A stretch of 64,000 nucleotides of DNA from Streptomyces hydrogenans (lineage in GTDB: Bacteria > Actinomycetota > Actinomycetes > Streptomycetales > Streptomycetaceae), in contig NZ_BNBS01000021.1 of the NCBI RefSeq assembly GCF_014656075.1, positions 21,964 through 85,963 of the forward strand. Reading direction: 5' to 3'. The first letter of the stretch is position 1, and every line of letters begins with the position of its first letter. The translations under genes were made by a program, and so were the position numbers. Positions 16,672-24,403 of the stretch are shown in pieces. Under the pieces are notes generated by a model, which was not told the origin of the DNA, ran no database searches, and saw only the letters and a program-made list of their open reading frames with translations.

Positions 16672-16974
16672 ATGTTCGCGGTGGTGTACCGGTGGCGGGT
16701 GCGGCCGGAGAAGGAGCAGCTGCTCGTCGACGGCTGGCACCGGGTGACCCTGGCGATCCGTCAGGAGTGCGGCAGCTACGGCTCCCGGCTCCACCGGGCG
16801 GACGACGGCACCTGGGTGGCGTACGCCCGCTGGCCCGACCGGGAGACCCGGGAGAAGTGCGGAACCCCCGACCCGGTGGGCGAGGCGATGATGCGCGGGG
16901 CGATCGACGAGTACTTCGCGGAGACGCGCCTCACCCTCGTCGACGACCTGCTCGCCGAGCCGGAACCCGCCTGA
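16672..16974 (+). CDS. Antibiotic biosynthesis monooxygenase (ABM) fold protein
   Basis: A 100-residue ferredoxin-like protein of the ABM family: MFAVVYRWRVRPEKEQLLVDGW opens the first strand and helix, GSYGSRLHR and TWVAYARWPDRETREK form the central strands, and an acidic C-terminal helix closes. Members are dimeric small oxygenases, isomerases or binding proteins without a metal or flavin; the substrate here is unknown. A GGAG precedes the ATG. GTTCAG and CTGAAC arms around a TTGACC -35-like box lie at 16583-16602 upstream. Divergent from the LacI gene. Confidence 0.78.
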   Translation: MFAVVYRWRVRPEKEQLLVDGWHRVTLAIRQECGSYGSRLHRADDGTWVAYARWPDRETREKCGTPDPVGEAMMRGAIDEYFAETRLTLVDDLLAEPEPA

Positions 16975-17019
16975 CGGCGGTCCCGCCGGAGCGGGCCGCC
17001 GCCGGGACGCGCGGGGGCG

Positions 17020-17973
17020 TCAGGGCGCCTCGCGGGGGAAGCGCGTCAGCGGGCCGGGGTCGTGGCTGCCGGGCGGGGACATGGTCCCGGCGGCGCCGTG
17101 CCGGGCCAGCTGGTCCAGGACCAGGCGGCCGCGCCGGACCCGCTCGCGGGCGGTGGCCAGCGCGTGCTCCCGCAGGTGGGCCCCGTACGGGTAGATGCCG
17201 GCCGCCCGGCTCAACCCGAACTTCAGGTACAACGGCGCGGCCCTGCGCACCAGTTCGGCCACCTCGTGCAGCCGGACGTAGCCGCCGAGGTCGTCCGGCG
17301 CCTCCACGTAGAGGTCCATCGGCGCGGCGCTGACCCGGCGGATCTCGGTGAGGTGGGCGGGCGTCAGGTCCGAGGGGACGTTCAGGGAATCGGCGCCGAG
17401 CCGCTCGTAGACCGCGTACGACGCCGGGTTCACCGGGCCGATCAGCGCCGACACCTTGAACCGCATCCCGGCGGGCAGCACCCCGGCGGTCCGCATCCGG
17501 TGCAGGGTCCACAGCACGCCCTCGTCCGCCACCAGCAGCGCGCCCACGCCCAGCTCGGCGGCCCGCAGCGCGTCCTCCACACAGCCGGCGAGCGCGTCGT
17601 GGCCCCGGGCGCGGGGCCCGGCGCCGCCCGAGTCGGTCCGGGTCGCCGCCCCGGTGTCCCAGGTGCCGCGCGGGCCGGTGAACAGGCAGAGCTCCACGGC
17701 CCGTTCGGCGCAGGCCGCCACCATCTCGGCGATCTCGGCGTCGGTGAGCATCCACACCCCGCTGCCCTGGCTCACCCGGTGCACCGGCACGTCGAGCCGC
17801 GCGCTCTCCGCGAGCACCGCCGCCAGCGCCTCCGGGCCCTCCACGGACGGCACCTCGGTCCGCCACCGGCCCCCGTCCGGAAAGGCGTGCGGGGACGAGT
17901 CGGCGGGATCGGGCGGCGGGACGGGGTGGCCGATGCGGCGGAGGGCTGCCGTTCCGGGGTGGTGCGAAGACAT
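17020..17973 (-). CDS. U32 peptidase-like TIM-barrel protein
   Basis: A 317-residue protein resembling the U32 peptidase family barrel: VPVHRVSQGSGVWMLTDAEIAEM (about 52-74), GVGALLVADEGVLWTLHRM, FKVSALIGPVNPASYAVYERLGADSLNVPSDLT (about 175-207) and PLYLKFGLSRAAGIYPYGAH. I recognise the overall pattern but see no established catalytic residues, and U32 relatives such as the ubiquinone and tRNA-modifying enzymes are not peptidases. The strand has GAGGAG before the ATG at 17973. It is the last gene of the dehydratase/dehydrogenase trio, separated from the dehydrogenase by 217 bases with tandem repeats. A sugar-acid lyase or hydrolase role is possible but unproved. Confidence 0.55.
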   Translation of the reverse strand: MSSHHPGTAALRRIGHPVPPPDPADSSPHAFPDGGRWRTEVPSVEGPEALAAVLAESARLDVPVHRVSQGSGVWMLTDAEIAEMVAACAERAVELCLFTGPRGTWDTGAATRTDSGGAGPRARGHDALAGCVEDALRAAELGVGALLVADEGVLWTLHRMRTAGVLPAGMRFKVSALIGPVNPASYAVYERLGADSLNVPSDLTPAHLTEIRRVSAAPMDLYVEAPDDLGGYVRLHEVAELVRRAAPLYLKFGLSRAAGIYPYGAHLREHALATARERVRRGRLVLDQLARHGAAGTMSPPGSHDPGPLTRFPREAP

Positions 17974-18085
17974 CTGACTCCTCGTGTGCGATGGGCCGGA
18001 CGATGTGCGGGGAGCGGGGCGACCGGACGCCCCGGCGGGGCACGGCGGGGCACGGCGGGATCGGAGGGACGAGTCGACCCGCTCG

Positions 18086-18183
18086 GTACGCGGCGGGTCC
18101 GGGTGTGCGCCTCGGGCCCGGGTGTACGCGGGCCCGGGGGTACGCGTCGGGCCCCGGCGTACGCGTCGGCCCCGGGTGTACGC
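18086..18183. repeat. Degenerate tandem repeat, about 18-bp period
   Basis: Six imperfect units begin GTACGC or GTGCGC at 18086, 18104, 18124, 18140, 18159 and 18178 and continue into CGGGCCCGGG-like sequence. They fill most of the 217-base gap between the dehydrogenase stop and the U32-like start. The units can also fold on each other, so they may shape the mRNA between two operon genes. Confidence 0.7.
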
Positions 18184-18190
18184 AGCGGGT

Positions 18191-19210
18191 TCAGGGCCGC
18201 AGCAGGACCTTGCCGACCGTCGGGTCGTCGCCGCCGACCAGGGCCAGCGCCTCGGCGAAGCGCTCCAGCGGGAACTCGTGGGTGACCAGCGGCGCCGGGT
18301 CGAGCAGCCCGGTCGCGAAGGCCCGCACCGCGTCCGCCCAGGCCGCCGAGGAGGCGCCGAAGACGCTCCGCAGCTCCAGCTGGCTCACCGAGAGGTGCAC
18401 CGGGTCGATGCCGGTGGCGCCCTCCGCGAACATGCCGGTGAGCACCACCCGGCCGCCCCGGCGGGCGAGCAGGCACGACGAGGCGGCCGTGCCGGGCGCC
18501 CCGGCCGTCTCCACCACGAGGTCGAAGGCACCGGGCGCCGCCTCCCCCGGGGCGAGCGCGGCGCTCGCCCCGAAGTCCAGGGCCCGCGCGGCCCGGGCCG
18601 CGCGCGGGACGGCCTCGGCCAGCTCGGCGGGGGAGTCGGAGGCCAGCCACCGCGTGGCGAGCAGCCCGAGCGTCCCGGCGCCGACGACGGCGATCCGCTC
18701 CCCGGGGCGCGGCCCGCCGGCCCGTACCGCCGCCGCGACCACCGCCGCCGGCTCCAGCAGGGCGGCGGCCCGCAGGTCGGAGCCGTCCGGCAGGAGGTGG
18801 AGGAGGCGGGCGGGGACGAGCAGCCGGTCGGCGAAGGCGCCCGGTTCGGTGAAGCCGGTCTCCGCGTACCCGGCGGTGCACAGGCTCGTCTCGCCGTACC
18901 GGCACCGCTCGCAGGTCCCGCAGCTGCGGAAGCCCTCCGCGACGCACGGCCGGCCGGCCAGCCCCGGGTCCACCCCGGGGCCGACCGCCTCGACGGTGCC
19001 GGACCACTCGTGCCCCGGCACCACCGGGTAGCGCACATAGCCGGGCGCCCGCCGCCCCTCGTACACCTCCCGGTCGCTGAGGCAGATCCCGGCGGCGGCG
19101 ACCCTCACCAGGACCTCGCCCGGGCCGGGTTCGGGCCGGGGGCGGGTCACGAGCCGGTGCGCACCGGGCCGTTCGACGAGCACGGCACGGTCGGTCGGGC
19201 CGCCGGTCAC
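18191..19210 (-). CDS. Zinc-dependent alcohol/polyol dehydrogenase (MDR family)
   Basis: A 339-residue medium-chain dehydrogenase. Catalytic zinc ligands are Cys43 (GICLSD), His67 and Glu68 (PGHEWSG); the structural zinc lobe is CGTCERCRYGETSLC with Cys97, 100, 103 and 111. The NAD(P) site is VVGAGTLGLLA near 167. The family oxidises secondary alcohols of sugars and polyols (sorbitol, threonine, galactonate derivatives). GTG 19210 overlaps the dehydratase stop (GTGA). With the dehydratase upstream it probably oxidises the hydroxyl of a 2-keto-3-deoxy acid or of the starting sugar acid. Confidence 0.85.
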   Translation of the reverse strand: MTGGPTDRAVLVERPGAHRLVTRPRPEPGPGEVLVRVAAAGICLSDREVYEGRRAPGYVRYPVVPGHEWSGTVEAVGPGVDPGLAGRPCVAEGFRSCGTCERCRYGETSLCTAGYAETGFTEPGAFADRLLVPARLLHLLPDGSDLRAAALLEPAAVVAAAVRAGGPRPGERIAVVGAGTLGLLATRWLASDSPAELAEAVPRAARAARALDFGASAALAPGEAAPGAFDLVVETAGAPGTAASSCLLARRGGRVVLTGMFAEGATGIDPVHLSVSQLELRSVFGASSAAWADAVRAFATGLLDPAPLVTHEFPLERFAEALALVGGDDPTVGKVLLRP

Positions 19211-20361
19211 TTCGGCCGCCTCCGCTCCCAGCCGTCCGCCCACAGGTCGAACCGCGCCCGCTGCTGCGGGAACTCGGACGCCGCGTCCACGTCCAGCTCG
19301 ACGCCGAGGCCGGGGGCGTGCGAGACGGGGAAGCAGCCGGTCTCCGGGTCGATTTCCGGGGCGCCGCGCACGACCTTCTTGATCTCCGCGTCGGCGAAGT
19401 CGTTGAAGTGCTCCAGCACCTTGAAGTTCGGGGTGCAGGCGGCGAGCTGGAGCGAGGCCGCGGTGAGGACCGAGCCGCCGACGTTGTGCGGGGCGACGGT
19501 CACGTAGTGGGTCTCGGCGGTCGCGGCCAGCTTGCGGGCCTCCAGGATGCCGCCGATGTGCCCGACGTCCGGCTGGATGATGTCGGCGGCCTGCGACTCG
19601 AAGAGCTCGCGGAACTCGATCCGGTCGTGGATCCGCTCCCCGGTGGCGATCGGCAGCTCCGTCTTCTCCGCCACCTTCGCCAGCGCCTTCAGGTTCTCCG
19701 GCGGCACCGGCTCCTCCAGCCACGCCGGGCGGAAGGGGGCCAGCTCGCGGGCGAGCCGGACGGCCGTCGCGGGGGAGAAGCGTCCGTGCATCTCCACCAT
19801 CAGCTCGGTGTCGGGCCCGATCGCGTCCCGGACGGCCTCGATGAGCGAGACCGCGTACCGCGAGGCGGCCGGGTCGAGTTCGAGCCTGCCCGCGCCGAAC
19901 GGGTCGATCTTCAGGGCCCGGTAGCCGCGCGCGACCACCTCGCGGGCCGCCGCGTGGTACGCCTCGGGGGTCCGCTCGGAGGTGTACCAGCCGTTCGCGT
20001 ACGCCGGCACCCGGTCCGTCACCCGCCCGCCGAGCAGCTGCCACACCGGCACGCCGAGGGCCTTGCCCTTGATGTCCCAGCAGGCCGTCTCGACGACCGC
20101 GATCCCGGACATCACGATCTCGCCCGCCCGTCCGAAGTCCCCGTACTTCATGCGCCGTACGAGGTCCTCGACGGCGAAGGGGTCGGAGCCCGCGATGTGG
20201 TTGGCCTCCGCCTCGCGCAGATAGCCGAGCAGGGCGTCGGTGTGACCGAGCATCCGGGTCTCGCCGACGCCGGTCAGCCCCTCGTCGGTGTGGACCAGGA
20301 CATAGGTGAGGTTCCGCCAGGGGGTGCCGACGACATGAGTGGTGATTCCCGTGATGCGCAC
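19207..20361 (-). CDS. Enolase-superfamily acid-sugar dehydratase (mandelate racemase subgroup)
   Basis: A 384-residue enzyme of the mandelate racemase/galactonate dehydratase group. It has Lys151 in KID, metal ligands Glu190, Glu216 and Glu242 (VEMHGRF, LEEP, GERIHDR), His192 of the HGR motif, QPDVGHIGG (264-272) and a catalytic His292 in APHNVGG. The HGR motif is shared with D-galactonate dehydratase, but the first metal ligand is Glu where DgoD has Asp, and the tail differs. It probably dehydrates a C5-C6 aldonate to the 2-keto-3-deoxy acid; the exact sugar is not known. GTG 20361 has CGGAG upstream. First gene of a three-gene operon, divergent from an IclR regulator. Confidence 0.88.
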   Translation of the reverse strand: MRITGITTHVVGTPWRNLTYVLVHTDEGLTGVGETRMLGHTDALLGYLREAEANHIAGSDPFAVEDLVRRMKYGDFGRAGEIVMSGIAVVETACWDIKGKALGVPVWQLLGGRVTDRVPAYANGWYTSERTPEAYHAAAREVVARGYRALKIDPFGAGRLELDPAASRYAVSLIEAVRDAIGPDTELMVEMHGRFSPATAVRLARELAPFRPAWLEEPVPPENLKALAKVAEKTELPIATGERIHDRIEFRELFESQAADIIQPDVGHIGGILEARKLAATAETHYVTVAPHNVGGSVLTAASLQLAACTPNFKVLEHFNDFADAEIKKVVRGAPEIDPETGCFPVSHAPGLGVELDVDAASEFPQQRARFDLWADGWERRRPK

Positions 20362-20387
20362 GACGATGGCTCTCCGGAGTGTTCGTG

Positions 20388-20405
20388 ATTTCGAACGGCG
20401 TTCGA
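20388..20405. promoter_or_regulatory. Probable IclR operator (full site)
   Basis: TCGAAC-GGC-GTTCGA (20391-20405) is a perfect 6-bp inverted repeat with 3-base spacer just upstream of the dehydratase start. The 14-mer ATTTCGAACGGCGT that contains it is repeated exactly at 20544-20557. Confidence 0.7.
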
Positions 20406-20509
20406 CGAGGTGGCGTGACCGTAGACAGCGGCCCGGCGGGGTGTCAATGGGAGCGCGGCCACCCCGTCCCGGACGGCCCGGGCCCGTTGCCCGGCGCCCG
20501 GCCCGCGGC

Positions 20510-20557
20510 TAGTCTCTGTCCGCGATTTCGGTCGCGGTCCGGCATTTCGAACGGCGT
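20510..20557 (+). promoter_or_regulatory. IclR-gene promoter region with second operator half
   Basis: TAGTCT (20510-20515) is a likely -10. CCGCGA/TCGCGG (20520-20537) is a small inverted repeat, and ATTTCGAACGGCGT (20544-20557) repeats the left part of the operator at 20388. The regulator therefore probably binds both sides of the divergent gap and controls itself. Confidence 0.5.
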
Positions 20558-20576
20558 GAGGGTGGGGTGGGGGGCC

Positions 20577-21350
20577 ATGGGGCGACTCGTACCAGCGGTG
20601 ACCAGGGCATTCGACGTACTGGAGCTGTTCCTCCAGGGAGACGGCACGCTCTCCGCCCCCGAGATCACCCGCAGGCTCGGGCTGCCCCGCACCACGACCC
20701 ACGAGCTGGTCTCCACCCTCACCGCCCGGAACTACCTCGTGCCGGTGCCGGAACAGCCCGGCCGCTATCGGCTCGGGGTGCGCACCTACCAGCTCGGCAG
20801 CCGCTACGCCGAACAGCTCGACCTCGCCGCGGAGGGACGGGAGGTGGCCCGCGAGACCGCCGAGACCTGCGGCGAGACCGTGCACGTCGCCCTCCTGGAG
20901 GACGCCGACGTCATCTACGTCGCCAAGGTGGACTCCACCCACGCCGTCCGCATGGTGTCGGCGGCCGGCCGGCGGCTCCCCGCCCACTGCACGGCCGTCG
21001 GCAAGATGCTCCTCGCGATGCTCCCCGCCGACGAGCTCGACGAACTCCTCGACGGGCGCGAGCTGACCGGCATGACGCCGCGGAGCATCACCGACCCGGA
21101 CGCCCTGCGTGCCGCGCTCGCCGAGATCGCGATCCTCGGCGTCGCCGTCGAGCAGCGGGAGTCCAACCCGGACGTGTCCTGTGTCGCCGCCCCCGTCCGC
21201 GACCGCTCCGGCCGGGTCGTCGCCGCCCTCTCCATCTCCGTCCCGGTGATCCGCTGGGACGAGGCCCGGGAGAACGAACTCACCGCCCTCGCCGTGCGCG
21301 GAGCCGGCGAACTCTCCGCCCGCCTGGGACACCGCGGCTCCGGGCGCTGA
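20577..21350 (+). CDS. IclR-family transcriptional regulator
   Basis: A 257-residue regulator with a winged helix at about 1-65 (VTRAFDVLELFLQGDGTLSAPEITRRLGLPRTTTHELVSTL, read in parts) and the IclR effector domain at 75-250, including the conserved PAHCTAVGKMLLA segment and CVAAPVRDRSGRVVAALSISVP near the end. ATG 20577 is the start that fits the family. It is divergent from the dehydratase operon and shares a duplicated TCGAACGGCG motif with it, so the trio is its likely target. Confidence 0.92.
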   Translation: MGRLVPAVTRAFDVLELFLQGDGTLSAPEITRRLGLPRTTTHELVSTLTARNYLVPVPEQPGRYRLGVRTYQLGSRYAEQLDLAAEGREVARETAETCGETVHVALLEDADVIYVAKVDSTHAVRMVSAAGRRLPAHCTAVGKMLLAMLPADELDELLDGRELTGMTPRSITDPDALRAALAEIAILGVAVEQRESNPDVSCVAAPVRDRSGRVVAALSISVPVIRWDEARENELTALAVRGAGELSARLGHRGSGR

Positions 21351-21354
21351 CGCC

Positions 21355-21370
21355 GGGCCGCGCGCGGCCC
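21355..21370. terminator. Short palindrome between convergent regulators
   Basis: A 16-bp perfect GC palindrome starting GGGCCG and ending CGGCCC fills the 28-base gap between the IclR and ROK stops; it could end both transcripts. Confidence 0.45.
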
Positions 21371-21378
21371 CCCGGTGC

Positions 21379-22635
21379 TCAGCCACCCGCGCCCGCGCCG
21401 CCCTTGGCGGCCTTGCGCATGCGGCTGACCGGACCGAAGACCTCCCGGTCGTCGAGGAAGCCCTCCAGGGCGAAGGTCGCCGCGCCGAGCGTCACCGGGT
21501 TGTGCGGGACCGTGCTGCGGCACAGGGTCGCCGCCCGGTGCGGCAGGGCGAGCGCGTGGCGCCCCACCGCCTCGTACGCGACCGGCAGCAGCCGCTCGCC
21601 GAGCAGGTCGACGACCTGGTTGCCGACCACGACGACCTGCGGGTTGACCAGGTTCACGAGGGTGGCGACGGGCGCGCCGAGGTAGCGCCCGATGCGGTCG
21701 ATCGCCGCGGCCGCCGCCGGGTCGCCCGCGTCGGCCGCGCGGGCCAGCGCCGCGACCGTCACCGCGTCGTCGGGGCCGGTCGCCCGCGCGTCGCCGGGGG
21801 CGAGCTCCCGCCAGGTCTCGGCGATCCCGCGCAGCGACACGTACGCCTCCACGCAGCCCCGGTTGCCGCAGGTGCACGGGCGGCCGTCGAGGGCGAGGCA
21901 GGTGTGGCCCCACTCGCCCGCGCTGTTGGTGAAGCCGCGGTACAGCTGCCCGCCGATCGCGATGCCCGCGCCGACGCCCGCGCGCAGCGTCAGCACCACC
22001 AGGTCGTCGACCTCGCGGCCCGCTCCGCACCACATCTCGGCGACCGTGCTGGCCCGCAGCGGGTTGTCCAGCCACAGCGGCAGCCCGAGCCGCTCGTCGA
22101 GCAGGGCCCGCAGCGGGACCTCGTGCCAGGACCAGTACGGCGAGAACGACGACACCCCGCCCTCGCGCTCGACCATGCCCGGCACGCTCACGCCGGCGCC
22201 GAGGACCCGCGCGCGGTCGGTCCCGGAGGCGGCGAGCAGTTCCCCGACGGCCCCGGCGAGCGCGTCGACGACGTCGGAGGGGCGGACGTCCCCCGGCGGC
22301 AGCGGGCGCTCCACGGAGTGCCGGACCGTCAGCGCCAGGTCGAACAGCTCGGCGTGGACCGAGGTCTCGGCGATGTCGACGCCGATCAGCGCGCCCCGCT
22401 CGGCGTTGACGGCGAGCCGCGCGCGGGGCCGTCCGCCGCCGGACTCCTCGTGCCCGGCCTCGACGAGGACGCCCGCTTCGAGGAGTTCGGCGGTGAGGTT
22501 GGCGACCGTGGCGAAGGAGAGGCCGGTGGCGGCCGCGACGTCCTGCCGGCTCATCGCGCCGGGGCCCGCGTAGACCCGGCGCAGCACCTCGAAGCGGTTG
22601 AGTCGGCGAATGTCCTGCGAGGTGCGCCTGATCAT
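21379..22635 (-). CDS. ROK-family repressor of the galactose-oxidation operon
   Basis: A 418-residue ROK protein. The N-terminal winged helix (RLNRFEVLRRVYAGPGAMSR, then VAAATGLSFATVANLTAEL, residues 10-52) binds DNA. The ROK ATPase-fold domain follows, with IGVDIAETSVHAELFDL, GAGIAIGGQLYRG, the EWGHT motif and the zinc knuckle CTCGNRGC. Regulators of this type sense sugars. ATG 22635 is used because GGAGGA lies ten bases upstream and the helix-turn-helix starts there. It is divergent from the lactonase-led operon, its probable target. Confidence 0.9.
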   Translation of the reverse strand: MIRRTSQDIRRLNRFEVLRRVYAGPGAMSRQDVAAATGLSFATVANLTAELLEAGVLVEAGHEESGGGRPRARLAVNAERGALIGVDIAETSVHAELFDLALTVRHSVERPLPPGDVRPSDVVDALAGAVGELLAASGTDRARVLGAGVSVPGMVEREGGVSSFSPYWSWHEVPLRALLDERLGLPLWLDNPLRASTVAEMWCGAGREVDDLVVLTLRAGVGAGIAIGGQLYRGFTNSAGEWGHTCLALDGRPCTCGNRGCVEAYVSLRGIAETWRELAPGDARATGPDDAVTVAALARAADAGDPAAAAAIDRIGRYLGAPVATLVNLVNPQVVVVGNQVVDLLGERLLPVAYEAVGRHALALPHRAATLCRSTVPHNPVTLGAATFALEGFLDDREVFGPVSRMRKAAKGGAGAGG

Positions 22636-22736
22636 CCCTGCTGTCCTCCGTCGGTGCGCTGTCGTCGCTGTGTCCGCCGTCGTCCCCGGCACCCCGGATC
22701 TTATTCGAAGGGTTGGAAGAAGAGCGCGGAGGTGTA

Positions 22737-22765
22737 TTTACAACCGTTAGACGAACCCGTAGCTT
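22737..22765 (+). promoter_or_regulatory. Promoter of the galactose-oxidation operon
   Basis: TTTACA (22737-22742) and TAGCTT (22760-22765) are 17 bases apart in an unusually AT-rich patch of the ROK/lactonase gap. GGTTG at 22711-22715 and CAACC at 22741-22745 form a loose inverted repeat over the -35 that the ROK protein might use. Confidence 0.55.
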
Positions 22766-22836
22766 TTCCCTCGCCGGCACCCCACCGGCACCCCACCGCC
22801 ACCTCACCACCCCGTCGACACCCCGGAGGAGACGCG

Positions 22837-23742
22837 ATGTTCCAGCTCACCGCCGTGCCCTGCACCCCCGCGCCCGGCCGCCTGCCCGAAGGCCCCGTCT
22901 GGGACGCCGCCCGCCGGGAGCTCCTCTGGGTCGACATCACCGAGGGCCTCGTCCACCGCGCCGCCCTCACCCGGGAGGACGGCCGCACCGACCTGGCGCC
23001 CACCACCTCCCTCCGCTTCGACCGCCCCGTGGGCGCGGCCGTCCCCTGCGCCTCCGGGGCCCTCCTCGTCGCCGCCGGCACCGCCTTCCTCCGCCTGGAG
23101 GACGGCCGCCCCCCGGCCGAGGCCGTCGAGCTGGCCGCCCCCGCCCTCCCCGACGACGGCGTCCCGCGCCGGATGAACGACGCCTCCGTCGACCCCGCCG
23201 GCCGGCTCCTCGGCGGCACCATGGCCTTCGACGAGCGGCCCGGCGCCGGCGCCCTCTACCGCCTCGACGCCGACGGCCTCACCCCCCTCGTCGAAGCCGT
23301 CACCATCTCCAACGGCCTCGGCTGGAGCCCCGACGGCACCCTCCTCTACTACGCCGACAGCCCCACCCGCCGCGTCGACGTCTTCGACTACGACCCCGCC
23401 ACCGGCGCCCTCTCCGGCCGCCGCCCCTTCGCCGTCCTCGACCGCGGCTACCCCGACGGCCTCACCGTCGACGCCGAGGGCAACGTCTGGGTCGCCGTCT
23501 GGGGCGGCGGCGAGGTCCTCGCCCTCACCCCCGGCGGCGTCCTCCACGCGCGCGTGGAGCTGCCCGCCTCCCACGTCACCAGCTGCGCCTTCGCCGGCCC
23601 CGACCTCGACGTCCTCGTCATCACCACCGCCACCCACGGCCTCTCCGACGACCGGCGCCGCGCCGAGCCCGACGCCGGCCGCCTCTTCGTCTGCCGCCCG
23701 GGCGTGACGGGCCTGCCCGCCACCCCGTACGCCGACCGCTGA
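22837..23742 (+). CDS. SMP-30/gluconolactonase family sugar lactonase
   Basis: A 301-residue six-bladed beta-propeller lactonase. It has the family metal ligands: Glu18 in LPEGPVWD, Asn in RMNDASVDPAG, Asn in ISNGLGWSPDG and Asp in YPDGLTVDAEG, plus the WVAVWGGGEVLALTPGG blade. It opens aldonolactones, here most likely galactono-lactone made by the SDR downstream. CGGAGGAG precedes the ATG. First gene of a five-gene operon. Confidence 0.9.
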   Translation: MFQLTAVPCTPAPGRLPEGPVWDAARRELLWVDITEGLVHRAALTREDGRTDLAPTTSLRFDRPVGAAVPCASGALLVAAGTAFLRLEDGRPPAEAVELAAPALPDDGVPRRMNDASVDPAGRLLGGTMAFDERPGAGALYRLDADGLTPLVEAVTISNGLGWSPDGTLLYYADSPTRRVDVFDYDPATGALSGRRPFAVLDRGYPDGLTVDAEGNVWVAVWGGGEVLALTPGGVLHARVELPASHVTSCAFAGPDLDVLVITTATHGLSDDRRRAEPDAGRLFVCRPGVTGLPATPYADR

Positions 23743-23761
23743 CACCTCCCGGGAACCCACC

Positions 23762-24403
23762 ATGACCAGCCCGTACGACGGACTGCGCGCCGCCCTGGCC
23801 GCCGCCCCCGTCATCGCGATCCTCCGCTCCTCCTCCGCCACCCGCTTCGCCGAGGTCACCGACGCCCTCCTCGCCTCCGGAGTCCGCGCCGCCGAGTTCA
23901 CGCTCACCACCCCCGGGGCGCTCGACGCGCTCCGCGAGTACGCCGCCGACGCCCCGCCCGGGCTCGCCCTCGGCGCCGGCACGGTCACCACCCCCGCCGA
24001 CGCCCGGGCCGCCGTCGAGGCCGGCGCCACCTACCTGATCACCCCCGCCACCTGTACCGACGTCATCGCCGAGGCCGTCCGCCTCGACGTGCCGGTGCTG
24101 CCCGGCGCGTACACCCCGACCGAGATCCTCACCGCCTGGCGGGCCGGCGCGACCATGGTCAAGCTCTTCCCCGCCGCCACCGGCGGCCCCGCGTACCTCA
24201 AGGCCGTCCGCGCCCCGCTCCCCGACGTGCCGCTCGTCCCCACCGGCGGCATCGGCGCCGCCGACGCCCCCGCCTACCTCGCCGCCGGCGCCACCGCGCT
24301 GGGCATCGGCGGCCCCCTCGTCGGCGACGCCTGCGAAGGCGGCTCCCTCGCGGCCCTCACCGACCGGGCGGCCGCCCTCCTGGACGGGATACGGCCCCGA
24401 TGA
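23762..24403 (+). CDS. 2-dehydro-3-deoxy-6-phosphogalactonate (KDPGal/KDPG) aldolase
   Basis: A 213-residue class I aldolase of the Eda/DgoA family. The Schiff-base lysine is Lys134 in MVKLFPA, with Glu45 (AEFTLTT), the phosphate-binding GAGTV (71-75) and PTGGI. It splits KDPGal or KDPG to pyruvate and glyceraldehyde-3-phosphate. It starts 19 bases after the lactonase stop and overlaps the kinase by ATGA. Confidence 0.92.
   Translation: MTSPYDGLRAALAAAPVIAILRSSSATRFAEVTDALLASGVRAAEFTLTTPGALDALREYAADAPPGLALGAGTVTTPADARAAVEAGATYLITPATCTDVIAEAVRLDVPVLPGAYTPTEILTAWRAGATMVKLFPAATGGPAYLKAVRAPLPDVPLVPTGGIGAADAPAYLAAGATALGIGGPLVGDACEGGSLAALTDRAAALLDGIRPR

Noticed and set aside
17020..17973. Confident peptidase call for the U32-like protein
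   Set aside because: No catalytic residues are identifiable, and the context is sugar-acid metabolism.
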